From positions 1 to 19,061 of the forward strand of contig JACQSJ010000058.1 in the NCBI GenBank assembly GCA_016205995.1: a DNA stretch of 19,061 bases, written 5' to 3'. Position numbers and translations under genes: made by a program. This document shows, piece after piece, positions 13,034 to 19,061 of this stretch (its first letter is position 1; each line of letters begins with the position of its first letter). This stretch comes from Candidatus Uhrbacteria bacterium (lineage in GTDB: Bacteria > Patescibacteriota > Patescibacteriia > UBA9934 > GWF2-40-263). The notes under the pieces are model-generated. The model ran no database searches and was not told the DNA's origin. It was given only the letters and a program-made list of their open reading frames with translations.

Positions 13034-14359
13034 ATGGGAAACAGCAGCATCCCGATGCCGGCGCAGGCAACCTGCTGCCAGTGTCATCAGATCCGACCGG
13101 TCAAGGCCGAGATGAACCTCGGCGATCGCTCGATCCCGCTGCTCGTTGTCCCTGGGGGCGTGAGCAGCATCGAAGAAGCCCTCGAGGCAGCTACCTGCCA
13201 GGTGTGCCTCGGCAAGACGGGGTCGCCCGACCGAGGTCTCTATCGGGTCCTCAAGGATCTGGGAGCCGAGGACCTCGACTCCGCCATCACCCCCGCCTCC
13301 CGAGGCGCAGTCGTCGTCGCTTCCCGCGACGAACAACCGACCCGGCAGCGCGGGGCGGTCGTGGTCCAATCAGGTCGTCCGCGAGAGGTCGCGATCTTTG
13401 ACCCCCTCCTGGGGACGTCGCTCGTGCTCCCGACTCGGGTGCGCGATCGTCGAGGCCCACCGCTTCACGCCGGCCGTCCACCTTCCAGCGAGCCCCGCCT
13501 TCCCCGCGCCCCGCGCGAGGTTGGGCACCTCACTGGAGCGATCAGCAAGAGCAGAGACAACGCCGCCGTGCTCGAAGCTGTGAGGGCCGGAATCGAGGAA
13601 CGCGCTCAGGAGCGTCGACGCCAGCGTGCCGAAGCTTTCGAGAAGCTCATCTTCTACCTCCGTCTCACCCTCGCCCGCATCCGCAAGAACGCGGCGACGA
13701 GCGAGGTCTGGGAACGAATGGAGACCTTCGTCGCCAAGCTCGACGAGGCGGTCAGCCTGGACGCGCAGCGCGACAGGAAGGGGATCCTCCAGACGCTTGG
13801 CACCTCGGAGGCAGAGCTCGTGGCTCTGTGCCTGATGGTCTACCAGAAGCCGTCGACCTGGGTGTGGAAGCCTGGGAGCATGTCGGAAACGATCGACGCC
13901 TTCGAAGGCGGTCGGCGTCCCGAGCACTGGGACGAGAAGGGCGGCAGGAAGCCGCGTTTCTACGCGGTCGAGGTCCTGCGATCCAATAGCTCGTTCCCGG
14001 TCCCCAACCCGCCACTCCCCGGCGGCGACGAGGATCCGCGCCCGCGGGTCATCTACCCCGAGGGGCAGAAGTACGGCCCCGACTACGAGGTCCAGAACAG
14101 CCAGAGCGAGCACCATCAGTTCGACTGGGAGCTCAGGCCCTTCGGTTGGGCAGTCATCGGGCTGACGTCCTGGATGGATCAGTGTCCTGACCTGGAACTG
14201 GTTTGCAACGGCAGCAAGTTCAACCTCCCCGACCTCCTCTGCTGGTTCGTCGAACCGGTACTGGACGAGGAGGAAGAACAGAGCGACGTCATCATCGACG
14301 ACCAGACGACGGCCCTCGAACTGACCACCATCTCGCTGGATTTTCCGGCGATCACGTAA
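13034..14359 (+). CDS. Uncharacterised 441-residue protein with two CxxC pairs, GC-rich orphan
   Basis: I do not recognise this protein. The N-terminus has Cys14-x2-Cys17 and Cys55-x2-Cys58, plausibly a zinc ribbon of about 45 residues. An Arg/Pro-rich low-complexity stretch covers roughly 100-175, then a long charged helix (185-235, EERAQERRRQRAEAFEKL) and a tryptophan-rich C-terminal domain (about 280-420) ending in an acidic patch. I start at ATG 13034 because GGAG (13024-13027) lies six bases before it and the predicted transcription start (near 12994) excludes ATG 12974. Codon use is GC-rich like the other two orphans. A 353-codon frame on the other strand is an antisense shadow. Role unknown; a nucleic-acid-binding function would fit a zinc ribbon but is a guess. 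Confidence 0.72.
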   Translation: MGNSSIPMPAQATCCQCHQIRPVKAEMNLGDRSIPLLVVPGGVSSIEEALEAATCQVCLGKTGSPDRGLYRVLKDLGAEDLDSAITPASRGAVVVASRDEQPTRQRGAVVVQSGRPREVAIFDPLLGTSLVLPTRVRDRRGPPLHAGRPPSSEPRLPRAPREVGHLTGAISKSRDNAAVLEAVRAGIEERAQERRRQRAEAFEKLIFYLRLTLARIRKNAATSEVWERMETFVAKLDEAVSLDAQRDRKGILQTLGTSEAELVALCLMVYQKPSTWVWKPGSMSETIDAFEGGRRPEHWDEKGGRKPRFYAVEVLRSNSSFPVPNPPLPGGDEDPRPRVIYPEGQKYGPDYEVQNSQSEHHQFDWELRPFGWAVIGLTSWMDQCPDLELVCNGSKFNLPDLLCWFVEPVLDEEEEQSDVIIDDQTTALELTTISLDFPAIT

Positions 14360-14365
14360 ACCATT

Positions 14366-14429
14366 CTCAGAGGCTGGGTCCAGCTCTGAGACAACATGGA
14401 GGTGCAACATGCCCCAAAGCTCTGGACCC
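14366..14429 (+). promoter_or_regulatory. Two mutually exclusive hairpins after the 441-residue orphan
   Basis: Hairpin A pairs CTCAGAG (14366-14372) with CTCTGAG (14384-14390), with a further CTG/CAG inside. Hairpin B pairs GGGTCCAG (14376-14383) with CTGGACCC (14422-14429). They share bases 14376-14383, so only one can form at a time. No T-run follows either, so neither is a standard intrinsic terminator. Hairpin B encloses the SD and start of the small ORF at 14409. Confidence 0.45.
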
Positions 14430-14468
14430 ACTATTTCATCCGTTCACGAACCACTCGCGCACAGATGA
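14409..14468 (+). CDS. 19-residue small ORF with a strong ribosome binding site
   Basis: ATG 14409 to TGA 14466-14468 encodes 19 residues beginning MPQSSGPTIS. GGAGGTG (14398-14404) is the best SD in the window, with the GGAGG core six bases from the ATG. The start lies in the loop region of an alternative hairpin (14376-14429) after the 441-residue orphan. It could be a small protein, a leader-type peptide, or the truncated remnant of a second cargo gene. It has no hydrophobic stretch and no recognisable motif. Confidence 0.35.
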   Translation: MPQSSGPTISSVHEPLAHR

Positions 14469-14481
14469 GACAGTCACGCCC

Positions 14482-14509
14482 TTGATTCTTTCCGTAACCT
14501 TGCTAAAAT
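14482..14509 (+). promoter_or_regulatory. Promoter of the structured RNA upstream of rpoB
   Basis: TTGATT (14482-14487, 4 of 6) and TAAAAT (14504-14509, 5 of 6) are 16 bases apart, with an extended -10 TGC just ahead. The expected start at G14516 coincides with the first base of the RNA's closing helix. Confidence 0.55.
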
Positions 14510-14515
14510 CCTATC

Positions 14516-14692
14516 GGTTCCTGAATCCAAGGCTGCGAAGTTTGGTACGATTCAACCCTGATCTAAATCGCGAGCATAGGTCATTCGCTGCAAAGCTGAG
14601 TGACCAAAATCTCTCTCCTCATGCTCAAACGTTCTGATCCGGATTGACCTATCGTGGCTTCTCTTCGCAGCCTCGGGTTTAGGAGCTTTTTT
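14516..14692 (+). ncRNA. Structured small RNA of about 177 nt with a 6S-like closing helix
   Basis: The two ends pair: 14516-14528 with 14675-14687 (13 pairs including G-U), a 2x2 internal loop (AA against TC), then GGCTGCGAAG (14531-14540) with CTTCGCAGCC (14663-14672), 10 perfect pairs. ACGAT (14547-14551) can pair with ATCGT (14651-14655). Inside is a hairpin of 10 pairs with one bulge (14579-14588 with 14595-14605, loop TGCAAA). ATAGGTCA (14576-14583) can alternatively pair with TGACCTAT (14645-14652). T-run 14687-14692 after the closing helix makes a terminator. No credible ORF lies inside. Length, end-to-end pairing and an open middle are reminiscent of 6S RNA, which binds RNA polymerase, but I cannot assign the family. 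Confidence 0.6.
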
Positions 14693-14697
14693 GTTTT
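14663..14697 (+). terminator. Terminator of the structured RNA
   Basis: A local AGC(C)TC/GAGCT stem (about 14669-14687), or the 3' strand of the RNA's closing helix, runs into TTTTTTGTTTT. It lies 18 bases before the rpoB -35 box, separating the two units. Confidence 0.55.
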
Positions 14698-14709
14698 GTG
14701 GATAAGTTC

Positions 14710-14738
14710 TTGACGCAGTTTAGGGTGCGTGCTATTAT
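14710..14738 (+). promoter_or_regulatory. Promoter of rpoBC
   Basis: TTGACG (14710-14715, 5 of 6) and TATTAT (14733-14738, 5 of 6) are separated by exactly 17 bases. The start falls near 14745, leaving about 260 nt of leader before rpoB. This is the best-scoring promoter in the window by eye. Confidence 0.8.
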
Positions 14739-14744
14739 CGCCCT

Positions 14745-14965
14745 GCATTCACGTCGGGTTTAGCTAAATTTAGCAAAACTTGACACGTCGTTCGCGAACG
14801 ACGTGTCGTGACAACCCCCTGACCTCGCATCTGGCGGATCGGTCAACCAGGATAGGGGCACTCTAAGAGAACTGTCTGGTTTCATGGCTGTGGAGCCTTG
14901 ATTCCGGACTAACCACCCAATTCTCTGATGGTGCGCACCCCCCTTATTAACCAGTCATAAAAGCA
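14745..14965 (+). promoter_or_regulatory. Long structured leader of rpoBC
   Basis: The leader holds a 12-bp palindrome (14763-14774), a perfect 26-bp palindrome (14782-14807) that folds into a tall hairpin, TGACC/GGTCA (14820-14824 with 14841-14845), and GTCTGG/CCGGAC (14874-14879 with 14904-14909) enclosing GGCT/AGCC (14886-14889 with 14894-14897). GGTGCGCACC (14930-14939) is another palindrome. Two tiny ORFs occur: MAVEP (14884-14901) and MVRTPLINQS (14928-14960). No longer gene is visible. The second ORF ends five bases before the attenuator stem. Confidence 0.6.
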
Positions 14966-14997
14966 CTTTCCTCTCAAGGAAAGATTTTTTGTTTTTT
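14966..14997 (+). terminator. Intrinsic terminator/attenuator directly before rpoB
   Basis: CTTTCC (14966-14971) and GGAAAG (14978-14983) form a 6-bp hairpin with a TCTCAA loop, followed by ATTTTTTGTTTTTTG. It sits between the rpoBC promoter and the rpoB ATG (15005), so every rpoBC transcript must pass it. That placement implies attenuation or an anti-termination control of RNA polymerase synthesis. Confidence 0.7.
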
Positions 14998-15004
14998 GAG
15001 CCCT

Positions 15005-18000
15005 ATGCCTATTTTCCGCCGCACTCCCGTCAAAACCCGGGAACGAAAGCTGTTCAGCAATGCCGTGGGAGACGCCATGGATGTGCCAGACCTCATCGAG
15101 GTCCAGCGCCGGAGCTATCGTTGGTTTTACGAGGAGGGGATCAAGGAGCTGTTCCAGGAGGTCACGCCCATCACCGACTTTATCGGCCGTGACTTGGAGC
15201 TCTATTTTGACGACTACTATCTCGATGAACCCAAGTTCGACGAGAAGACGTCGCGTGAAAAGAACGTGACCTTTGAAGCCCCCCTGCGCGTGAAGACCCG
15301 TCTCGTGAACCTCCGCACCAAGGACGTGAAGGAACAGGAGATTTACCTGGGCGACCTGCCGATCATGACCCCGCGAGGGACCTTTCTCATCAATGGCGTC
15401 GAGCGTGTGGTCGTGTCACAGCTTGTGCGCTCTGCCGGTGCCTTTTTTACTGCGGACGTTTATCGCGGCCGCCGTTACTACGGAGCCAAGATCATCCCAA
15501 ACCGTGGTGCATGGCTCGAGTTTGAAACAGATCCAAAGAACGTCATCTGGGTAAAAATCGATCGTAAGCGCAAGGTGCCTGTGACCGCGCTCTTACGCGC
15601 CTTCGGAATTCCAGACGATGAGGCGATCACAGAATTGTTCAAGGACATCGATATCCATCCGATGAACCATTACATCGAGTCGACAATCAACAAGGACATT
15701 TCCAAAAATGAAGATGAGGGACTCATTGAGGTGTACAAGCGCATCCGCCCAGGCGACCGCGCCACAGCCGACAACGCCAAGAGCCTCATTCACTCCATGT
15801 TCTTCAACTTCGACCGATACGATTTGGGCAAGGTGGGTCGCTATAAATTCAATTTGCGTTTCGATCAGGACATCAATGATGAGCTCGTTGCCAAGGAAGA
15901 GAACCGCATCATCCGCAAAGAGGACCTCGTGATGATTATTCGCGAGATCATCAAGCTCAACATCGAACAAGGCGAACCAGATGACGTGGATCACCTGGGC
16001 AACCGTCGCGTCCGTGCGGTGGGAGAGCTCATCCAGGGCCGGTTCCGCGTGGGCCTTGCTCGGATGGAGCGCATTGTGCGCGACCGTATGTCCACCCGCG
16101 ACATCGACACCCTTACCCCAGGACGCCTCATCAACGCTCGTCCCGTCATCGGCGCCGTGCGCGAGTTCTTCATGTCCTCGCAGCTCTCACAGTTCATGGA
16201 CCAGACGAACCCGCTGGCTGAGCTTGAACACAAGCGCCGTCTTTCCGCGATGGGCCCAGGTGGACTTTCCCGTGAGCGCGCCGGATTTGAAGTGCGCGAC
16301 GTGCACCCCACCCACTACGGACGCATCTGTCCGATCGCCACGCCTGAAGGACCAAACATCGGACTCATCGGCCACCTTGCCTCCTACGCCATCATCAACG
16401 ATTACGGCTTCATCGAGACGCCGTACCGCAAGGTCGTGAAAGAGCAGAAGGACGGAAAGACCGTAACCCGGGTGACCAACGAGATTGAGTTTATCAACGC
16501 CTTTAAGGAGGAGCGTTCCGTGACAGTCCCAGCAACGATCCCAATCGATAAGGATGGGTACTTTGTCGACGCCTTCGTTGGAGGCCGTAAGTACGGCGAG
16601 CCGAAAGTCGTCGGACAAGACGAGGTCGACTACATGGATGTTTCGTCCAAACAGATTGTTTCCATTGGAACCGCGCTGATCCCGTTCTTGGAACACGACG
16701 ACGCCACGCGCGCGCTCATGGGTACGAACATGCAACGCCAGGCCGTGCCGACCATCAAACCGGACGCGCCTATTTGTGGAACCGGATCAGAAAAGCGCTC
16801 AGCGCGAGACTCTGGTCACGTGGTTGTCGCAGAACAGTCGGGAGAAATTTCCCGCGTGGAAGGGAACATCGTGGAGATCAAGGACGAGGATGGAAATCAG
16901 ACGCAATACGAGCTCAAGAAATTCTTGCGCTCCAACAACTCCACTTCCATCAACCAACGCCCAGTCGTGAATCGCGGGCAAAAGGTCGTAAAGGGCGATG
17001 TGATCGCTGATTCTTCGGCCGTAGACCAGGGGGAGCTCGCGCTTGGTCAGAACTGTCTTGTGGCCTTCATGGCCTGGGACGGCTACAACTACGAAGATGC
17101 GGTCATCCTCTCGGAGCGTCTTGTCCAAGACGACCGGTTCACCTCGGTGCACATTGAGCACTACACGCTTGACGTGCGCGACACGAAGCTCGGACCAGAA
17201 GTCGTGACCTCGGATATCCCAAACGTCTCAGAGGATAAACTCGGTAACCTCGATTCCGAAGGCGTGATTCGTGTCGGCGCTGAAGTGAAATCCGGCGACA
17301 TCCTGGTTGGGAAGATCACACCAAAGGGAGAGACCGAGCTTTCCGCAGAAGAAAAACTCTTACGCGCGATCTTCGGTGAGAAGGCTCGGGACGTGCGTGA
17401 CTCCTCCCTCTACCTTGAACATGGCGAGCATGGAAAAGTTGTGGCCGTGACCGTGTTCTCCCGAGAGGAGGGCGACAAGCTTTCTCCAGGCGTTATCAAG
17501 TCCATTCAGGTGACGATCGCCGACCTTCGCAAGATCCAAGTCGGAGACAAGGTTGCTGGACGCCACGGAAATAAGGGAGTCATTTCAAAAGTCGTGCCTG
17601 TAGCAGATATGCCGTTCCTTCCAGACGGAACGCCGGTGGACGTCATTCTCACGCCGTTGGGTATCGTTTCTCGTATGAACCTCGGGCAGATTCTTGAGGT
17701 GCACATGGGACTTGCCGCCAACGCGCTTGGCTACAACGTCAACACGCCGGTTCTCAACGGGGTGCCAGAAAAAATGATTTACGACGAGCTTGAGCGCGCG
17801 GGCTTCCCCCGCTCCGGCCAAGTCACGCTGTTTGATGGTCGCTCGGGCGACGCGTTCGAGAACCAAGTGACCGTGGGCTACATGTACATCCTCAAACTCT
17901 CCCACATGGTCGAGGACAAGATGCACCAGCGCTCGATCGGTCCGTACTCGCTCATCACCCAGCAGCCGTTGGGAGGAAAAGCCCAGTTCGGCGGACAGCG

Positions 18001-18274
18001 TTTCGGAGAAATGGAAGTGTGGGCGCTGGAAGCCTATGGCGCCGCGCATATGCTGCAGGAAATTCTTACCATCAAATCCGACGACGTGCCTGGCCGCTCA
18101 AAGGCGTACGAGTCCATCATCAAGGGCGAGCCGATCCGTAAAGTAAATATTCCGGAATCGTTCAACGTGCTGGTGCGAGAGCTCAAGGGGCTCTGTATGG
18201 ACGTGGAACTGCTCAAAGACGGGAACAAGGTCGATCTCCCGGGTGAAAAGAAAACAGTCAAGTCATCGAAATAA
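15005..18274 (+). CDS. rpoB: DNA-directed RNA polymerase subunit beta
   Basis: From ATG 15005 this is 1089 residues, shorter than B. subtilis (about 1190) and E. coli (1342), reflecting missing lineage inserts. The rifampicin-region core is clear (SSQLSQFMDQTNPLAELEHKRRLSAMGPGG), with Asp516, His526 and Ser531 equivalents kept. GYNYEDAVILSE, GDKVAGRHGNKGVIS, DGTPVDVILTPLGI and GGKAQFGGQRFGEMEVWALEAYGA are the catalytic and clamp signatures. CPIATPEGPN has Ala where nearly all bacteria have Glu (CPIETPEGPN). An upstream in-frame TTG (14996) is less likely than the ATG. No close SD: AAGGAAAG belongs to the attenuator stem. rpoC follows after 21 bases. Confidence 0.98.
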   Translation: MPIFRRTPVKTRERKLFSNAVGDAMDVPDLIEVQRRSYRWFYEEGIKELFQEVTPITDFIGRDLELYFDDYYLDEPKFDEKTSREKNVTFEAPLRVKTRLVNLRTKDVKEQEIYLGDLPIMTPRGTFLINGVERVVVSQLVRSAGAFFTADVYRGRRYYGAKIIPNRGAWLEFETDPKNVIWVKIDRKRKVPVTALLRAFGIPDDEAITELFKDIDIHPMNHYIESTINKDISKNEDEGLIEVYKRIRPGDRATADNAKSLIHSMFFNFDRYDLGKVGRYKFNLRFDQDINDELVAKEENRIIRKEDLVMIIREIIKLNIEQGEPDDVDHLGNRRVRAVGELIQGRFRVGLARMERIVRDRMSTRDIDTLTPGRLINARPVIGAVREFFMSSQLSQFMDQTNPLAELEHKRRLSAMGPGGLSRERAGFEVRDVHPTHYGRICPIATPEGPNIGLIGHLASYAIINDYGFIETPYRKVVKEQKDGKTVTRVTNEIEFINAFKEERSVTVPATIPIDKDGYFVDAFVGGRKYGEPKVVGQDEVDYMDVSSKQIVSIGTALIPFLEHDDATRALMGTNMQRQAVPTIKPDAPICGTGSEKRSARDSGHVVVAEQSGEISRVEGNIVEIKDEDGNQTQYELKKFLRSNNSTSINQRPVVNRGQKVVKGDVIADSSAVDQGELALGQNCLVAFMAWDGYNYEDAVILSERLVQDDRFTSVHIEHYTLDVRDTKLGPEVVTSDIPNVSEDKLGNLDSEGVIRVGAEVKSGDILVGKITPKGETELSAEEKLLRAIFGEKARDVRDSSLYLEHGEHGKVVAVTVFSREEGDKLSPGVIKSIQVTIADLRKIQVGDKVAGRHGNKGVISKVVPVADMPFLPDGTPVDVILTPLGIVSRMNLGQILEVHMGLAANALGYNVNTPVLNGVPEKMIYDELERAGFPRSGQVTLFDGRSGDAFENQVTVGYMYILKLSHMVEDKMHQRSIGPYSLITQQPLGGKAQFGGQRFGEMEVWALEAYGAAHMLQEILTIKSDDVPGRSKAYESIIKGEPIRKVNIPESFNVLVRELKGLCMDVELLKDGNKVDLPGEKKTVKSSK

Positions 18275-18295
18275 CGAAGTCAAAACGAGAACCGT

Positions 18296-19061
18296 ATGTT
18301 CAAACAACAAGAGTCTCTCAAATCCACCGACTTCGACTCGATCCGATTGCGCCTCGCTTCACCTGAGACCATCCGTTCTTGGTCCTTCGGTGAAGTCTCC
18401 AAGCCTGAGACCATCAATTACCGAACCCAGAAGCCAGAAAAGCAAGGCCTCTTCGCCGAGGAAATCTTCGGGCCTTCCAAAGATTGGGAATGCTACTGCG
18501 GCAAATACAAGAAGATTCGCTATAAGGGCATCGTCTGTGACAAGTGCGGCGTGGAGGTCACCCACTCGGTGGTCCGCCGCGAGCGCATGGGGCACATCGA
18601 CCTTGCCGCCCCCATCAGCCACATCTGGTTTTTGCGTGGCGTGCCCTCTAAGATCGGAACGATCCTGGACGTCTCGATCCAGAACCTCGAGAAGATCATT
18701 TACTTTGCGAGCTTCCTGGTGACAGACGTCAATGAAGTGGCCAAGGAGCAAACGATCGAGCAGGTAAAGCAGGAAAAGAAGAGCAAGGAAAAGATGATCG
18801 AAGGGGAGTTCAAGCGCGACATTGGACGCTTGGAGCAGAAGTTTGGGGAGGACACGAAGTCTATCACCAAAGAAACCAAGCGCCTGGAAGAGATCCGTGA
18901 TACCAAGCTGGCAGAACTGGAAGAGGATTTCACGTCCGTCATGGAAGACCTCAAAGACATGAAGGTCATGTCGATCATCTCGGAGCAGACCTATCATGAG
19001 TGGTCCCTCAAGTATGGACACATCTTTGAGGCGAACATCGGCGCGGAGGCGGTGCAGGAGA
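18296..19061 (+). CDS. rpoC: DNA-directed RNA polymerase subunit beta' (5' part)
   Basis: The first 255 residues of beta' are present; the gene runs off the right edge. The N-terminal zinc site is Cys66, Cys68, Cys81 and Cys84 (ECYCGKYKKIRYKGIVCDKCGVEVT), followed by HSVVRRERMGHIDLAAPISHIWFLRGVPSKIG. After YFASFLVTDV (about residue 145) an 80-residue, highly charged stretch (to about 222) has the heptad look of a two-strand coiled coil, after which the usual sequence resumes (ISEQTYHEWSLKYGHIFEANIGAEAV). E. coli and Bacillus lack that insertion. Co-transcribed with rpoB; ATG 18296 has only a weak GAGA upstream. Confidence 0.97.
   Translation, partial: MFKQQESLKSTDFDSIRLRLASPETIRSWSFGEVSKPETINYRTQKPEKQGLFAEEIFGPSKDWECYCGKYKKIRYKGIVCDKCGVEVTHSVVRRERMGHIDLAAPISHIWFLRGVPSKIGTILDVSIQNLEKIIYFASFLVTDVNEVAKEQTIEQVKQEKKSKEKMIEGEFKRDIGRLEQKFGEDTKSITKETKRLEEIRDTKLAELEEDFTSVMEDLKDMKVMSIISEQTYHEWSLKYGHIFEANIGAEAVQE

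Noticed and set aside
13370..14431. 353-codon open frame on the minus strand
   Set aside because: It is antisense to the 441-residue orphan, which has a promoter, SD and CxxC pairs; no signals support the minus frame.
1..19061. CRISPR arrays, tRNA or rRNA genes, insertion-sequence transposases
   Set aside because: I saw no regularly spaced direct repeats of CRISPR size, no tRNA cloverleaf or rRNA signature, and no transposase motifs. The only regular short array is the 11-bp operator repeat at 9828-9860.

Overview
The window reads like a chromosomal core segment of a Patescibacteria/CPR bacterium (Uhrbacteria- or Magasanikbacteria-like is my guess; no marker here fixes the class). Reasons: small compact genes, mostly without Shine-Dalgarno sites; a promoter placed so that the ychF transcript would be almost leaderless; an S6 protein with a lineage-style C-terminal helix; a RodZ-like HTH/Ig protein next to ftsK; a short beta subunit; and an EpmA paralog overlapping efp. 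TGA is used as a stop in several core genes (MTase, epmA, antitoxin), so the code is the standard bacterial one and not the TGA=Gly code of Gracilibacteria/Absconditabacteria.

Layout. 1-183: acidic tail of an unidentified gene, then its terminator. 194-1319: promoter and ychF. 1298-2951 (minus): GIY-YIG endonuclease-like ORF bracketed by REP-like palindromes, then a THUMP/Trm11-like RNA methyltransferase that overlaps ychF tail to tail. 3020-5756 (plus): promoter, structured leader, rpsF-ssb-rpsR-epmA-efp and a terminator, forming a tight translation/replication operon. 5843-7854: two GC-rich orphan genes facing each other across back-to-back terminators. 7879-9865 (minus): a Phd-like antitoxin/PIN toxin pair and recA, with three tandem 11-bp operator-like repeats over the antitoxin promoter. 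9868-12950 (minus): ftsK and a RodZ-like gene. 12961-14468 (plus): a third GC-rich orphan with CxxC pairs and a 19-codon ORF. 14482-14697: a promoter, a roughly 177-nt RNA folded on a 23-bp closing helix, and its terminator, with no protein gene. 14710-19061: rpoB promoter, a roughly 260-nt structured leader ending in an intrinsic terminator just before the rpoB start, then rpoB and the 5' part of rpoC.

Two kinds of gene are interleaved. The core genes (ychF, rpsF-efp, recA, ftsK, rpoBC) lack clear SD sites and rely on close spacing or short leaders. The three orphans are more GC-rich, each has a strong SD 5-6 nt before its start, and two of them have a dedicated terminator. They look like independently acquired cargo set between core operons. 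The most promising new items are the structured RNA upstream of rpoB, the rpoBC leader/attenuator, the tandem operators upstream of the toxin-antitoxin/recA cluster, and two hairpin-plus-G-tract repeats translated in frame inside ychF and the methyltransferase. All structures and promoters were found by eye; none has been computed.
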